Source: Sodalis sp. Psp
GTDB lineage: Bacteria; Pseudomonadota; Gammaproteobacteria; Enterobacterales; Enterobacteriaceae
Reading direction: 5' to 3'
DNA length: 64,000 nt
Assembly (NCBI GenBank): GCA_024648745.1
Contig: JAHCVB010000001.1
Coordinates: 62,001 to 126,000 of the forward strand
Shown here: piece after piece, positions 56,235 through 64,000 of the stretch
Position numbering within the stretch: the stretch's first letter is position 1
Layout of the letters: every line of letters starts with the position of its first letter
Notes under the pieces: generated by a model
Told to the model about the DNA's origin: nothing
What the model saw: only the letters and a program-made list of their open reading frames with translations
The model's database searches: none
Position numbers and translations under genes: made by a program

Positions 56235-57149
56235 TTAGTCTTTTAGCCAATCACGAACCGGTAAAAAGTCGCGGTACAGTACAGCTTCCGGGCTATCTGG
56301 ATCCGGCTCATAGTGATACTCCCAACGTGCTAAAGGTGGCATCGATATCAAAATCGATTCAGTGCGACCGTCTGTTTGCAGTCCAAACAATGTGCCGCAG
56401 TCCCATATCAGATTAAACTCTACATACCTGCCGCGTCGGTAGAGCTGAAATTGACGCTCTCGCTCGCCCCATGGGTGAAATTTACGCCGTTCGACAATAG
56501 GCAGATATGCATCCAGATAACCTTGACCCACTGCCCGACTAAAGGAGAATGCCTGCGCAAAATTTGGAGTGGTTAAATTATCGAAAAACAACCCGCCGAT
56601 ACCACGCGCTTCGTTACGATGTTTGAGAAAAAAATAGTTGTCGCACCAGCGTTTATAACGTGGGTAGACATCGACACCGAACGGTCGACATACCGCTTGA
56701 GCTGTGCGGTGCCAGTGGATTGCATCCTCGATAAAACCATAAAACGGAGTAAGATCAAAGCCGCCTCCAAACCACCATGCCGGAGCCAAGCCTGGCTTTT
56801 CAGCGATAAAGAAACGTATATTGGCGTGACTGGTAGGCACGTAAGGATTTTCCGGGTGCATTACCAGAGAAACTCCCATCGCCTGATAGGCACGCCCGAC
56901 TAGTTCCAAACGATGGGTCGTAATGGAAGCTGGCAGGGAATTGCCGTGCACGTGAGAAAAATTCACGCCAGCCTGTTCAAAGACCTTGCCCTGGCGCAGC
57001 ACCCGCGTCCGACCGCGTCCACTGCCGCGTTGCCAGCAGTCCTCTTGGAAAACAGCCCTTCCATCGATAGCCGTCAGAGCATCGCAAATTTGATTCTGCA
57101 GCATCAGAAGAAAGATGGTAATACTTTCAGTATCTGGTTGTTCCATCAC
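56235..57149 (-). CDS. hemF: Oxygen-dependent coproporphyrinogen-III oxidase HemF
   Basis: Decarboxylates coproporphyrinogen III to protoporphyrinogen IX using oxygen, in haem synthesis. It has 304 residues (E. coli 299). Conserved: [35 protein letters not shown] with the metal/substrate histidine, [15 protein letters not shown], and [33 protein letters not shown]. Retention of this aerobic form fits the respiratory gene set. Its usual operon partner amiA is not recognisable upstream. Confidence 0.96.
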   Translation of the reverse strand: MMEQPDTESITIFLLMLQNQICDALTAIDGRAVFQEDCWQRGSGRGRTRVLRQGKVFEQAGVNFSHVHGNSLPASITTHRLELVGRAYQAMGVSLVMHPENPYVPTSHANIRFFIAEKPGLAPAWWFGGGFDLTPFYGFIEDAIHWHRTAQAVCRPFGVDVYPRYKRWCDNYFFLKHRNEARGIGGLFFDNLTTPNFAQAFSFSRAVGQGYLDAYLPIVERRKFHPWGERERQFQLYRRGRYVEFNLIWDCGTLFGLQTDGRTESILISMPPLARWEYHYEPDPDSPEAVLYRDFLPVRDWLKD

Positions 57150-58100
57150 TACAATTCCTGTTTAAGGTAAACAAACGATGACAATTGATGGTTGATCTTC
57201 GACAGAAGATAAAAAAGGATAATTGATAGTAAGCTGTTACAGAGTTGTTTGTCTTGATAATAATCAACCGGAGAATTCATCACTTTGCAATAGTGGCAAA
57301 CAGTTATGGAAATTTGTGTATTTCGTCACAACTAATTTAGAAGAGGTTGTCACGCTTTAGGAACACTGTGATCTGTTACTAACTTATAACACCATCAAAT
57401 AAATATTTGAGTATAAGCTGCACCCACGAATTTCGCCGTTTATAGTGACGGAAGTGGTCGATGAAGTTGTGGGTTTTGTATCTTCTTTGATAGCATTATA
57501 TTATGTAATCATGCAGATTTTAAGAATAGGCATAATAGCAGCAGTTTCATGTGCAATCAGAGAACAGCAACCCAGTATATCATGGTTCGCTGAGCGCCGC
57601 GTTGACGAAACTGCGCCAGTGGCGTTTAAGTAATGCCACTGGCGCCTACTACAGAATAATGAATAAACAGCTTTTCTAATAATTTCGTCGAGAACGAGAA
57701 GAGTTAGTCAGGGTAAAGAAATCATCATCGCTACCCTGATGATGCGGCGGACGTCTACTATGTCATGAACATCAACACGCCATTTATAGCATGATACATT
57801 CAGATAATTAACGATAAGAATCAGAATCGCTGATGCCGATCGACGATCAGCTGAAAGTTTAGATAGATTTAAGAATAGTCACCTGGTTGGTGTCCACCTA
57901 CTTCATTTTGCTTCGCTAAGCTGTAACCCCGAACATGATCCTATACGCGTCTTTTCTGGGTAAGTTGACAACTTATATACCATATTGATACTTCAAAATC
58001 ACCAATAGATATATAAAATCGTTACAGGTTATCCCACAGTTATAAATAAACTACAGCTTCATTTAAGATGGATTGTACTTTTTTCTAATTAGAGCACATC
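57150..58100. other. Spacer between hemF and cysP
   Basis: amiA and ypeA would lie here; none is recognised. The stretch contains a perfect 11-base GC-rich inverted repeat (57613-57645). The cysP promoter and any CysB site must lie in the last 150 bases, but I cannot assign them. Confidence 0.45.
57613..57645. repeat. Perfect 11-base inverted repeat, GC-rich
   Basis: GCGCCAGTGGC (57613-57623) and GCCACTGGCGC (57635-57645) pair perfectly around an 11-base AT-rich loop. Stem GC content is far above the surrounding decayed DNA. There is no T-run on either side, so it is not a classic terminator. Confidence 0.7.
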
Positions 58101-59123
58101 ATGATTCTTACGTTCTTTCCCAGTCAAGTGACGCGTTGGCTTGCTGTGGTGTTGCTGGTATGTAAACCAATACAGGCTACGACTTTGCTCAACAGCTCTT
58201 ATGATGTGGCCCGCGAATTGTTCTCGGCCTTGAATCCTGGATTTATCGCTCAGTGGCAGCGAAGCCATCCCTACGACACACTGACCCTGCGTCAGTCACA
58301 CGCCGGATCATCACGGCAGGCACTGGCTATCCTGCAGGGACTACCGGCAGATGTAGTGACCTATAACCAGATCACTGATGTACAGATACTACATGATCGT
58401 GGCAACTTAATCGCCGCTGATTGGCGTAACCGCTTGCCTAACCAGAGTTCGCCTTATTACTCAACCATGGCATTTTTGATGCGCAAAGGTAACCCAAAGA
58501 AAATCCACGACTGGAGTGATTTAGCCCGTGATGGCGTGAAACTGGTATTTTCTAACCCAAAAACATCGGGGAATGGTCGATATGCTTATTTAGCCGCTTG
58601 GGGAGCCATGCAACAGGAATTTGGTGGCGACCAAACCCGCACTCGCACCTGGATGCAGCAATTTCTAAATAATGTCGAGGTGTTCGATATCGGCGGGCGT
58701 GGCGCAACCACTACATTCGTTGAGCGCACTCAGGGAGATGTGCTGATAGGTTTTGAGTCTGAAGTCAACACTTTGTGCAATCAGGTTGATGCCGGTGAGT
58801 ATGAGGTGATAGTACCAAAGATAGATATTTTAGCAGAGTTCCCAGTAGCATGGGTAGATAAAAATGTGAAGAAAAATGGGACCACAGAAGTAGCAAAGGC
58901 TTATCTCAATTACCTTTTTAGTCCAGAAGCACAAAAGATTATTGTTAGATTTTATTATCGAGTAAATGATACGCAAATTATGAATGAAAATAAAACCAAA
59001 TTTCCTCAAACTCAGCTGTTCAGGGTCGAAGAGCAATTCGGCGACTGGCAACAGGTCATGGACACTCATTTTAGGCGCGGCGGCGAACTAGATCAGCTGT
59101 TGGCAGCGGGGAGGCATCGCTGA
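58101..59123 (+). CDS. cysP: Thiosulfate/sulfate-binding protein CysP
   Basis: Periplasmic solute-binding protein feeding the CysTWA transporter. It has 340 residues (E. coli 338). A hydrophobic signal peptide (about 1-26, ending near PIQAT) precedes the mature [17 protein letters not shown]. Conserved binding-protein blocks are [57 protein letters not shown] and [22 protein letters not shown]. The sequence near 58890-58995 is AT-richer than its neighbours but stays in frame. The stop overlaps cysT (TGATG). Confidence 0.96.
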   Translation: MILTFFPSQVTRWLAVVLLVCKPIQATTLLNSSYDVARELFSALNPGFIAQWQRSHPYDTLTLRQSHAGSSRQALAILQGLPADVVTYNQITDVQILHDRGNLIAADWRNRLPNQSSPYYSTMAFLMRKGNPKKIHDWSDLARDGVKLVFSNPKTSGNGRYAYLAAWGAMQQEFGGDQTRTRTWMQQFLNNVEVFDIGGRGATTTFVERTQGDVLIGFESEVNTLCNQVDAGEYEVIVPKIDILAEFPVAWVDKNVKKNGTTEVAKAYLNYLFSPEAQKIIVRFYYRVNDTQIMNENKTKFPQTQLFRVEEQFGDWQQVMDTHFRRGGELDQLLAAGRHR

Positions 59124-59956
59124 TGCCGTCTTTAACTTCCAAGCGGATTCTTCCAGGTTTCGGCCTGAGCTTCGGTGGCAGCGTACTGTTCATCTGTCTT
59201 ATCTTGCTGCTACCACTAAGCGCATTAGTGATGCAGCTGGCGCAGATGAGTTGGTCGCAATACTGGGAGGTAATCACTGGGCCGGAACTAATGGTAGCAT
59301 ATAAAGTCACTCTGCTTTCCGCTGGCGTGGCATCCTTGTTTAACGCGGTATTTGGCATGCTAATGGCGTGGATCTTGACCCGATTCCGGTTTCCCGGTTG
59401 GGCACTATTAGATTGTTTAATGGATCTTCCGTTCGCATTGCCCACCGCGGTAGCGGGCCTGACGCTGGCCACTCTATTTTCTACGACTGGCTGGTATGGT
59501 ACCTGGTTAGCCCAATTTGACATTAAAGTTTCCTATACCTGTCTTGGTATCGCTGTAGCGATGGCCTTCACAAGCATCCCATTTGTCGTACGTACTGTGC
59601 AGCCGGTACTGGAAGAGTTAGGACCAGAATATGAAGAGGCGGCAAAAACTCTGGGCGCTGGCCATTGGCAGATCTTCCGAAGCATTATTTTGCCAGAGGT
59701 AGCTCCGGCGCTGTTGGCGGGTACAGCGTTGTCGTTTACTCGCAGTTTAGGGGAATTTGGTGCAGTGATTTTCATCGCTGGCAACATTGCCTGGAAGACG
59801 GAGGTTATTTCGTTAATGATTTTCATCCGCCTACAGGAATTCGATTACCCGGCGGCCAGCGCTATCGCTTCTGTGATCTTGGCAGTGTCACTATTATTGC
59901 TGTTCGCGATTAACGTGCTGCAGGCACGTTTCGGCCGCCGACTGGGAGGACAATGA
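59123..59956 (+). CDS. cysT: Sulfate/thiosulfate ABC transporter permease CysT (CysU)
   Basis: Inner-membrane permease of the sulfate/thiosulfate importer. It has 277 residues (E. coli 277), six helices, and the EAA loop EEAAKTLGAGHWQIFRSIILPEVAPALLAG that contacts CysA. The ATG overlaps the cysP stop and has GGGAGG upstream. The stop overlaps the cysW start region. Intact. Confidence 0.96.
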   Translation: MPSLTSKRILPGFGLSFGGSVLFICLILLLPLSALVMQLAQMSWSQYWEVITGPELMVAYKVTLLSAGVASLFNAVFGMLMAWILTRFRFPGWALLDCLMDLPFALPTAVAGLTLATLFSTTGWYGTWLAQFDIKVSYTCLGIAVAMAFTSIPFVVRTVQPVLEELGPEYEEAAKTLGAGHWQIFRSIILPEVAPALLAGTALSFTRSLGEFGAVIFIAGNIAWKTEVISLMIFIRLQEFDYPAASAIASVILAVSLLLLFAINVLQARFGRRLGGQ

Positions 59957-60843
59957 TGGCTAGTATTTCTGCTTGTAATAGCGCGACACGTTTACCTTTT
60001 CTTTGGAGGGAGAGGGGATTAATTGGCCTGGGTGTTCTAGTATCACTCCTCCTGCTGCTGGTGCCACTAGTATCGATTTTCGCCACCGCTCTGGCAGAAG
60101 GGCTGGTAGCGGTAGGGCGTAGTCTGCATGATACGGATATGCGACATGCCATCTGGCTTACAGTGCTGATGGCGCTAATTACTGTGCCAGTCAATCTAGT
60201 TTTCGGCATTCTGATGGCTTGGCTAGTCACACGCTTCAATTTCCGTGGTCGCCAGCTGCTGCTAACATTGATGGATGTGCCGTTTGCGGTTTCTCCAGTG
60301 GTGGCAGGGCTGTTGTATCTGCTGCTTTATGGCACTAACGGACCCATCGGCAAATGGCTGGATGCACACAATCTACAACTGATGTTCTCTTGGCCAGGCA
60401 TGGTACTAGTGACGATATTTGTAACCTGTCCGTTTGTAGTACGTGAACTAGTTCCTATGATGCTCAGCCAGGGCAGACAGGAAGATGAGGCTGCAATTAT
60501 GCTGGGAGCGTCAGGTTGGCAGATGTTCTGCCACGTCACGTTACCCAATATACGTTGGGCGTTGCTATACGGAGTTATGCTGACTAACGCTCGTGCCATC
60601 GGAGAGTTTGGTGCAGTGTCGGTAGTATCGGGGTCAATTCGCGGCCAAACCTATACCCTACCGCTACAGGTGGAATTACTGCATCAGGATTACAACATTG
60701 TAGGAGCGTTTACCGCCGCAGCGCTGCTAACTCTGATTGCGATGGTGACATTATTTTTGAAGAGCAGCCTGCAATGGCATTTAACTCGCCATCAAGAAGA
60801 ACGCTCTAAGCAGGAGAACTACGATGAGTATCGCTATCGATAA
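59956..60843 (+). CDS. cysW: Sulfate/thiosulfate ABC transporter permease CysW
   Basis: Second permease of the sulfate/thiosulfate importer, about 295 residues (E. coli 291). Two adjacent ATGs occur (59953 and 59956); the second has the better spacing from GGAGG. The EAA loop is [31 protein letters not shown], and the stretch [31 protein letters not shown] is typical. It overlaps cysA by 20 bases. Intact. Confidence 0.96.
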   Translation: MASISACNSATRLPFLWRERGLIGLGVLVSLLLLLVPLVSIFATALAEGLVAVGRSLHDTDMRHAIWLTVLMALITVPVNLVFGILMAWLVTRFNFRGRQLLLTLMDVPFAVSPVVAGLLYLLLYGTNGPIGKWLDAHNLQLMFSWPGMVLVTIFVTCPFVVRELVPMMLSQGRQEDEAAIMLGASGWQMFCHVTLPNIRWALLYGVMLTNARAIGEFGAVSVVSGSIRGQTYTLPLQVELLHQDYNIVGAFTAAALLTLIAMVTLFLKSSLQWHLTRHQEERSKQENYDEYRYR

Positions 60844-61915
60844 AATCAATAAATTTTTTGATCATACTAAAGTTTTGAACGATATCTCGTTGAACATTGT
60901 CTCTGGCGAGATGGTTGCTCTACTGGGCCCGTCCGGATCTGGTAAAACCACGTTGTTGCGTATTATTGCTGGCTTAGAACACCACAACAGCGGGAGTTTG
61001 CGCTTCGGCTGCAAAGACGTCAGTCGAGTGCATGCCCGAGATCGGCACGTGGGGTTTGTATTTCAGCACTATGCCCTATTCCGCCATATGACTGTGGCGA
61101 AAAATATCGCCTTCGGTCTGACAATTTTGCCATGGCGCGAACGCCCCAACCGCACCGCTATCAGGAAGAAAGTTGCCAACTTGCTAGAGATGGTGCAGCT
61201 GAGCCATCTGGCTGGCCGCTACCCGTCTCAGCTTTCTGGTGGTCAGAAACAGCGCGTGGCTCTGGCGCGCGCCTTGGCAATAGAGCCAGAAATTTTACTT
61301 CTGGACGAGCCGTTTGGCGCCCTAGATGCGCAGGTGCGCAAAGAGCTGCGTCTCTGGTTGCGTCAACTGCACAAAGAACTAAAGTTTACCGGCGTATTTG
61401 TTACCCATGATCAGGAAGAAGCGATGGAAGTAGCGGACCGGGTGGTAGTGATGAGCCAGGGCAATATTGAGCAGGTGGGAACGCCGCATGAAGTATGGCA
61501 CGATCCGGCCAGCCGTTTTGTGCTGGAGTTTCTAGGAGAGGTTAACAAATTGGACGGGGAAGTACGCGGCACACAACTTTTTGTTGGCTCATATCACTGG
61601 TTGCTACATTACACGCCTATTCATCAAGGTCCGGTAGAGTTATTTCTACGGCCGTGGGAGATGGAGCTAAGCGAACAATCTAGTATCCGCTGTCCTTTGC
61701 CGGTAGAGATCACTGACGCTAGCCCACGTGGCCACTATTGGCAACTGATGGCGCAGCCGATTGGTTGGCGGCAGGAACCGCTAATGGTGATGACATCCAT
61801 CGAGTCGAAAGTTAGGCCACAGCTCGGTGCTCGACGCTACATTAGTGGTCAGAATGCTCGACTTTATGTCGGAGATAGAGCCTTGCAGCCTGTTGTTTTT
61901 TCCAAAAGTGTTTAA
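60824..61915 (+). CDS. cysA: Sulfate/thiosulfate ABC transporter ATPase CysA
   Basis: ATPase energising sulfate/thiosulfate uptake, 363 residues (E. coli 365). Walker [10 protein letters not shown] (about 35-43), Q-loop [12 protein letters not shown], signature [16 protein letters not shown], Walker [16 protein letters not shown] and switch [15 protein letters not shown] are all present. A C-terminal regulatory domain follows (FLRPWEMEL). cysM, normally next, is missing, and a terminator-like hairpin lies 21 bases on. The operon suggests sulfur is imported as an oxyanion. Confidence 0.97.
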   Translation: MSIAIDKINKFFDHTKVLNDISLNIVSGEMVALLGPSGSGKTTLLRIIAGLEHHNSGSLRFGCKDVSRVHARDRHVGFVFQHYALFRHMTVAKNIAFGLTILPWRERPNRTAIRKKVANLLEMVQLSHLAGRYPSQLSGGQKQRVALARALAIEPEILLLDEPFGALDAQVRKELRLWLRQLHKELKFTGVFVTHDQEEAMEVADRVVVMSQGNIEQVGTPHEVWHDPASRFVLEFLGEVNKLDGEVRGTQLFVGSYHWLLHYTPIHQGPVELFLRPWEMELSEQSSIRCPLPVEITDASPRGHYWQLMAQPIGWRQEPLMVMTSIESKVRPQLGARRYISGQNARLYVGDRALQPVVFSKSV

Positions 61916-61936
61916 ACTCTCCCTTTCCCCCATTAA

Positions 61937-61963
61937 GACCCGCCTGTTGCGTGGGTCCGTTTT
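61937..61963 (+). terminator. Probable Rho-independent terminator of cysPTWA
   Basis: GACCCGC, a 7-base loop (CTGTTGC) and GTGGGTC pair as a 7-base stem with one G-T pair, followed by CCGTTTT. It begins 21 bases past the cysA stop, suggesting the operon now ends here without cysM. Confidence 0.5.
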
Positions 61964-62696
61964 GCCTACTGACCCGTTTTGTTTTACCTTCCTGACCCCT
62001 AATTGGACTTTTGCAGTTTAAGTTATGTATTACTCCCTCTAAATATGGAGCTGACGGCTAGTTCGCTGAGTTTATTTTACAACAAGCATTCATACAGCTG
62101 GCTCACCATCCGTCAAGGAGTCTATTGCATAATGCATCATCACATTGTACTAGCGTGACAGGTTTTAATGCAATCTCCTGTAACTTGTTACGGATGGAAA
62201 ACATTTCGCTGAAGAGGCGGACAATAGTCAGCGATATTTTCTACACTATGACGTTGATAACTTATCTATACAAATAACACTGGCCGAAAATGCAACATCT
62301 TAAATATGCCTAACTCATTATTCTAGCAACATATCTAGCGGTTTGCCGCTTATCTCTACTTTGATATGGAACCTGACCTCTCTGAGAGGAAATGATGCGG
62401 GTTACGCAACGCGCTGAGTTTCTCTTTTTTCAGGAAAAAGATCCTAGTGAATCTAGCAAGAGAGATTACCATCTTGGAATAAATATAGCTCAGATTACGG
62501 GCACTGTCGAAGAAAAGCTATCGAATATTTTTCCCCACACAATGTGCCGAAATGCAAAAAAGCTAAAACCTTAGTGATTGCCTTCGCACGCTAACGTTAA
62601 TTGACCTCCTAAACAGTTAGACGAGCAGACTAAAATTCATTTCTTTATTACAGTAACTTAATGTTCACTTGGGAGGTGGATGAAACGAAACTGAGA
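61964..62696. other. Spacer between cysA and crr
   Basis: cysM and pdxK would lie here in E. coli order; neither is recognisable. A 60-residue frame at 62392-62574 has no family resemblance I can see. No RNA is supported. Confidence 0.5.
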
Positions 62697-63206
62697 TTAT
62701 TTACGGACATAGATAATTGGGGTTTCACCAACCACCACGCTGCCGGATAATTTTACCAGCTCTGTAATTTCATCCATATTGGAAATTACTACCGGGGTCA
62801 GAGTTGATTTCGCTTTCTCTTCCAAAAATAGAAGATCAAACTCAATCACAACGTCGCCTTTTTTCACGCGCTGACCTCTTTCAGCGATACGGCAGAATCC
62901 TTCCCCTTTCAGCTCTACTGTATTGATACCGAAATGAACGAATAACTCAATGCCACTGTTAGCTTCGATGGAGAAAGCATGATTTGTTTTAAAAATTTTA
63001 CCGATCGTGCCGTCTACCGGGGCGACCATTTGATTGCCATTGGGCTTAATGGCGATCCCATCGCCCACAATTTTTTTCGAGAAAACCACGTCAGGAATAT
63101 CTTCAATGTTTACAATTTCTCCAGAAAGAGGTGCAATTATTGCAATGATTCCTATATCTTTTTTGTCATTGAAAACCCAAGACTTCAGCTTGTCGAACAA
63201 CCCCAT
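62697..63206 (-). CDS. crr: PTS glucose-specific enzyme IIA (Crr)
   Basis: Cytoplasmic phosphocarrier that takes phosphate from HPr, passes it to the glucose permease IICB and regulates adenylate cyclase and permeases. The ATG at 63206 ([17 protein letters not shown]) gives 169 residues, exactly the E. coli length; an earlier in-frame start is unlikely. The two active-site histidines are in [12 protein letters not shown] and [13 protein letters not shown]. It follows ptsI in the normal pts operon order. Intact, with AT-shifted codon use. Confidence 0.96.
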   Translation of the reverse strand: MGLFDKLKSWVFNDKKDIGIIAIIAPLSGEIVNIEDIPDVVFSKKIVGDGIAIKPNGNQMVAPVDGTIGKIFKTNHAFSIEANSGIELFVHFGINTVELKGEGFCRIAERGQRVKKGDVVIEFDLLFLEEKAKSTLTPVVISNMDEITELVKLSGSVVVGETPIIYVRK

Positions 63207-63257
63207 GTTCTTCTCCCCAAAAATTATATATTGGGTCTTCATTATGAAAATATGAAC

Positions 63258-64000
63258 TCAGCAGAGCGTTTTTTTTTCAATAAACTTGTTGACTAGATTC
63301 ATTAACTCTTCCGCTGTAGGCTGAGCTAATGCTTTTTCTACTAATGCTTTTGCATCACCAAAATTGGTGTTGCGAATAATTTTTTTAATGCGCGGTATAG
63401 AGATAGCACTCATGCTGAATTCATCTAATCCCATCCCTAATAATAGTAGTGTAGCACGTTCATCTCCCGCCAACTCACCACACATGCCGGTCCATTTTCC
63501 TGCAGCGTGAGAAGCGTCAATGATTTGCTTAATTAATATCAGTACAGCTGGGGACATGGTATTATAAAGATAAGAAACTAGTTCGTTACCGCGATCTACG
63601 GCAAGAGTATATTGAGTCAGATCGTTTGTCCCAATACTAAAGAAATCTACTTCTTTCGCTAAATGGTTCGCGATAACCGCGGCAGCAGGTGTTTCCACCA
63701 TCACGCCAATTTCTATGCTCTCGTCAAAGGGTTTACCTTCTTCGCGCAGCTGAGCTTTCAACACATTCAGCTCCAACTTCAGGGTGCGCACTTCTTCCAC
63801 CGAGATAATCATCGGATACATGATACGCAGCTTGCCGAACGCTGAGGCACGCAGAATAGCACGCAGCTGCGCGTGAAGCATTTCTTTACGGTTTAACACA
63901 ATACGAATAGCGCGCCAGCCAAGAAACGGGTTGTCTTCTTTCGGAAAATTCATATAGGGTAGATCTTTATCGCCGCCGATATCCATGGTGCGGACGATAA
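63258..64000 (-). CDS. ptsI: PTS enzyme I (PtsI), C-terminal part
   Basis: Phosphoenolpyruvate-protein phosphotransferase, the first step of PTS sugar uptake, passing phosphate to HPr. Only the last 247 codons are in the window; the frame is open to the right edge ([21 protein letters not shown]). The C-terminal PEP-binding barrel is seen: [35 protein letters not shown], and the catalytic cysteine in [14 protein letters not shown]. It ends KFIEKKTLC, matching E. coli. The intact C-terminus and the neighbouring crr suggest a working PTS. Confidence 0.96.
   Translation of the reverse strand, partial: IVRTMDIGGDKDLPYMNFPKEDNPFLGWRAIRIVLNRKEMLHAQLRAILRASAFGKLRIMYPMIISVEEVRTLKLELNVLKAQLREEGKPFDESIEIGVMVETPAAAVIANHLAKEVDFFSIGTNDLTQYTLAVDRGNELVSYLYNTMSPAVLILIKQIIDASHAAGKWTGMCGELAGDERATLLLLGMGLDEFSMSAISIPRIKKIIRNTNFGDAKALVEKALAQPTAEELMNLVNKFIEKKTLC

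Overview
The window looks like a stretch of chromosome from a host-restricted gammaproteobacterium of the order Enterobacterales, most like a Serratia-, Yersinia- or Sodalis-type insect symbiont in mid-stage genome decay. The intact proteins align closely, from my memory of the families, with E. coli and Serratia/Yersinia orthologues (fused NuoCD, LolCDE, CysPTWA, BamC next to DapA). Coding density is low. Long gaps, visibly AT-richer than the genes, separate the survivors, and several gaps hold recognisable corpses of ordinary chromosomal genes exactly where synteny predicts them. I see no phage, insertion sequence, CRISPR array, rRNA or tRNA. The exact species cannot be fixed from the sequence alone.

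Layout. 1-6.3 kb: a collapsed mfd relic, then the intact lipoprotein-release operon lolCDE (+), then relics of phoQ and phoP (-). 6.3-9.9 kb: purB, the hflD relic, mnmA and the nudJ relic (-). 9.9-11.5 kb: an unrecognisable AT-rich gap at what appears to be a synteny breakpoint. 11.5-14.9 kb: ackA-pta (-). 14.9-18.3 kb: decayed DNA with an alaA relic. 18.3-33.4 kb: a complete 13-gene nuo operon for respiratory complex I (+). 33.9-35.5 kb: thiM-thiD salvage operon (-) with a shrunken TPP-riboswitch relic upstream. 36.6-39.7 kb: guaB-guaA (-). 40.6-42.2 kb: mqo (+). 42.6-44.6 kb: ppk (-). 44.8-47.4 kb: relics of hda, bepA and gcvR around an intact bcp. 48-49.1 kb: dapA and a bamC cut down to its N-terminal segment. 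50-51.1 kb: dapE (-), followed by a nudK relic. 52.8-57.1 kb: tal-tkt and hemF (-). 58.1-61.9 kb: cysPTWA sulfate/thiosulfate transporter (+). 62.7-64 kb: crr and the 3' part of ptsI (-).

How the genes fit together. The cell keeps an aerobic respiratory chain (complex I, malate:quinone oxidoreductase, oxygen-dependent haem synthesis), acetate overflow (Pta-AckA), the non-oxidative pentose phosphate shunt, PTS sugar uptake, purine interconversion (PurB, GuaA, GuaB), meso-DAP/lysine synthesis (DapA, DapE), sulfur-oxyanion uptake and thiazole/HMP salvage. What has been lost is mostly regulation and quality control: PhoPQ, Hda, GcvR, Mfd, HflD, BepA, the C-terminal two thirds of BamC, and probably the thiM riboswitch. 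This is the expected signature of life in a stable host with relaxed selection on environmental response.

The least ordinary signals are: the BamC open reading frame that ends almost exactly after its BamD-binding segment; the truncated TPP-riboswitch relic with a Fur-like motif nearby; the stop-codon loss in purB that makes the protein read through its former terminator; and several perfect inverted repeats in otherwise decayed spacers. No wholly new multi-gene system is evident.
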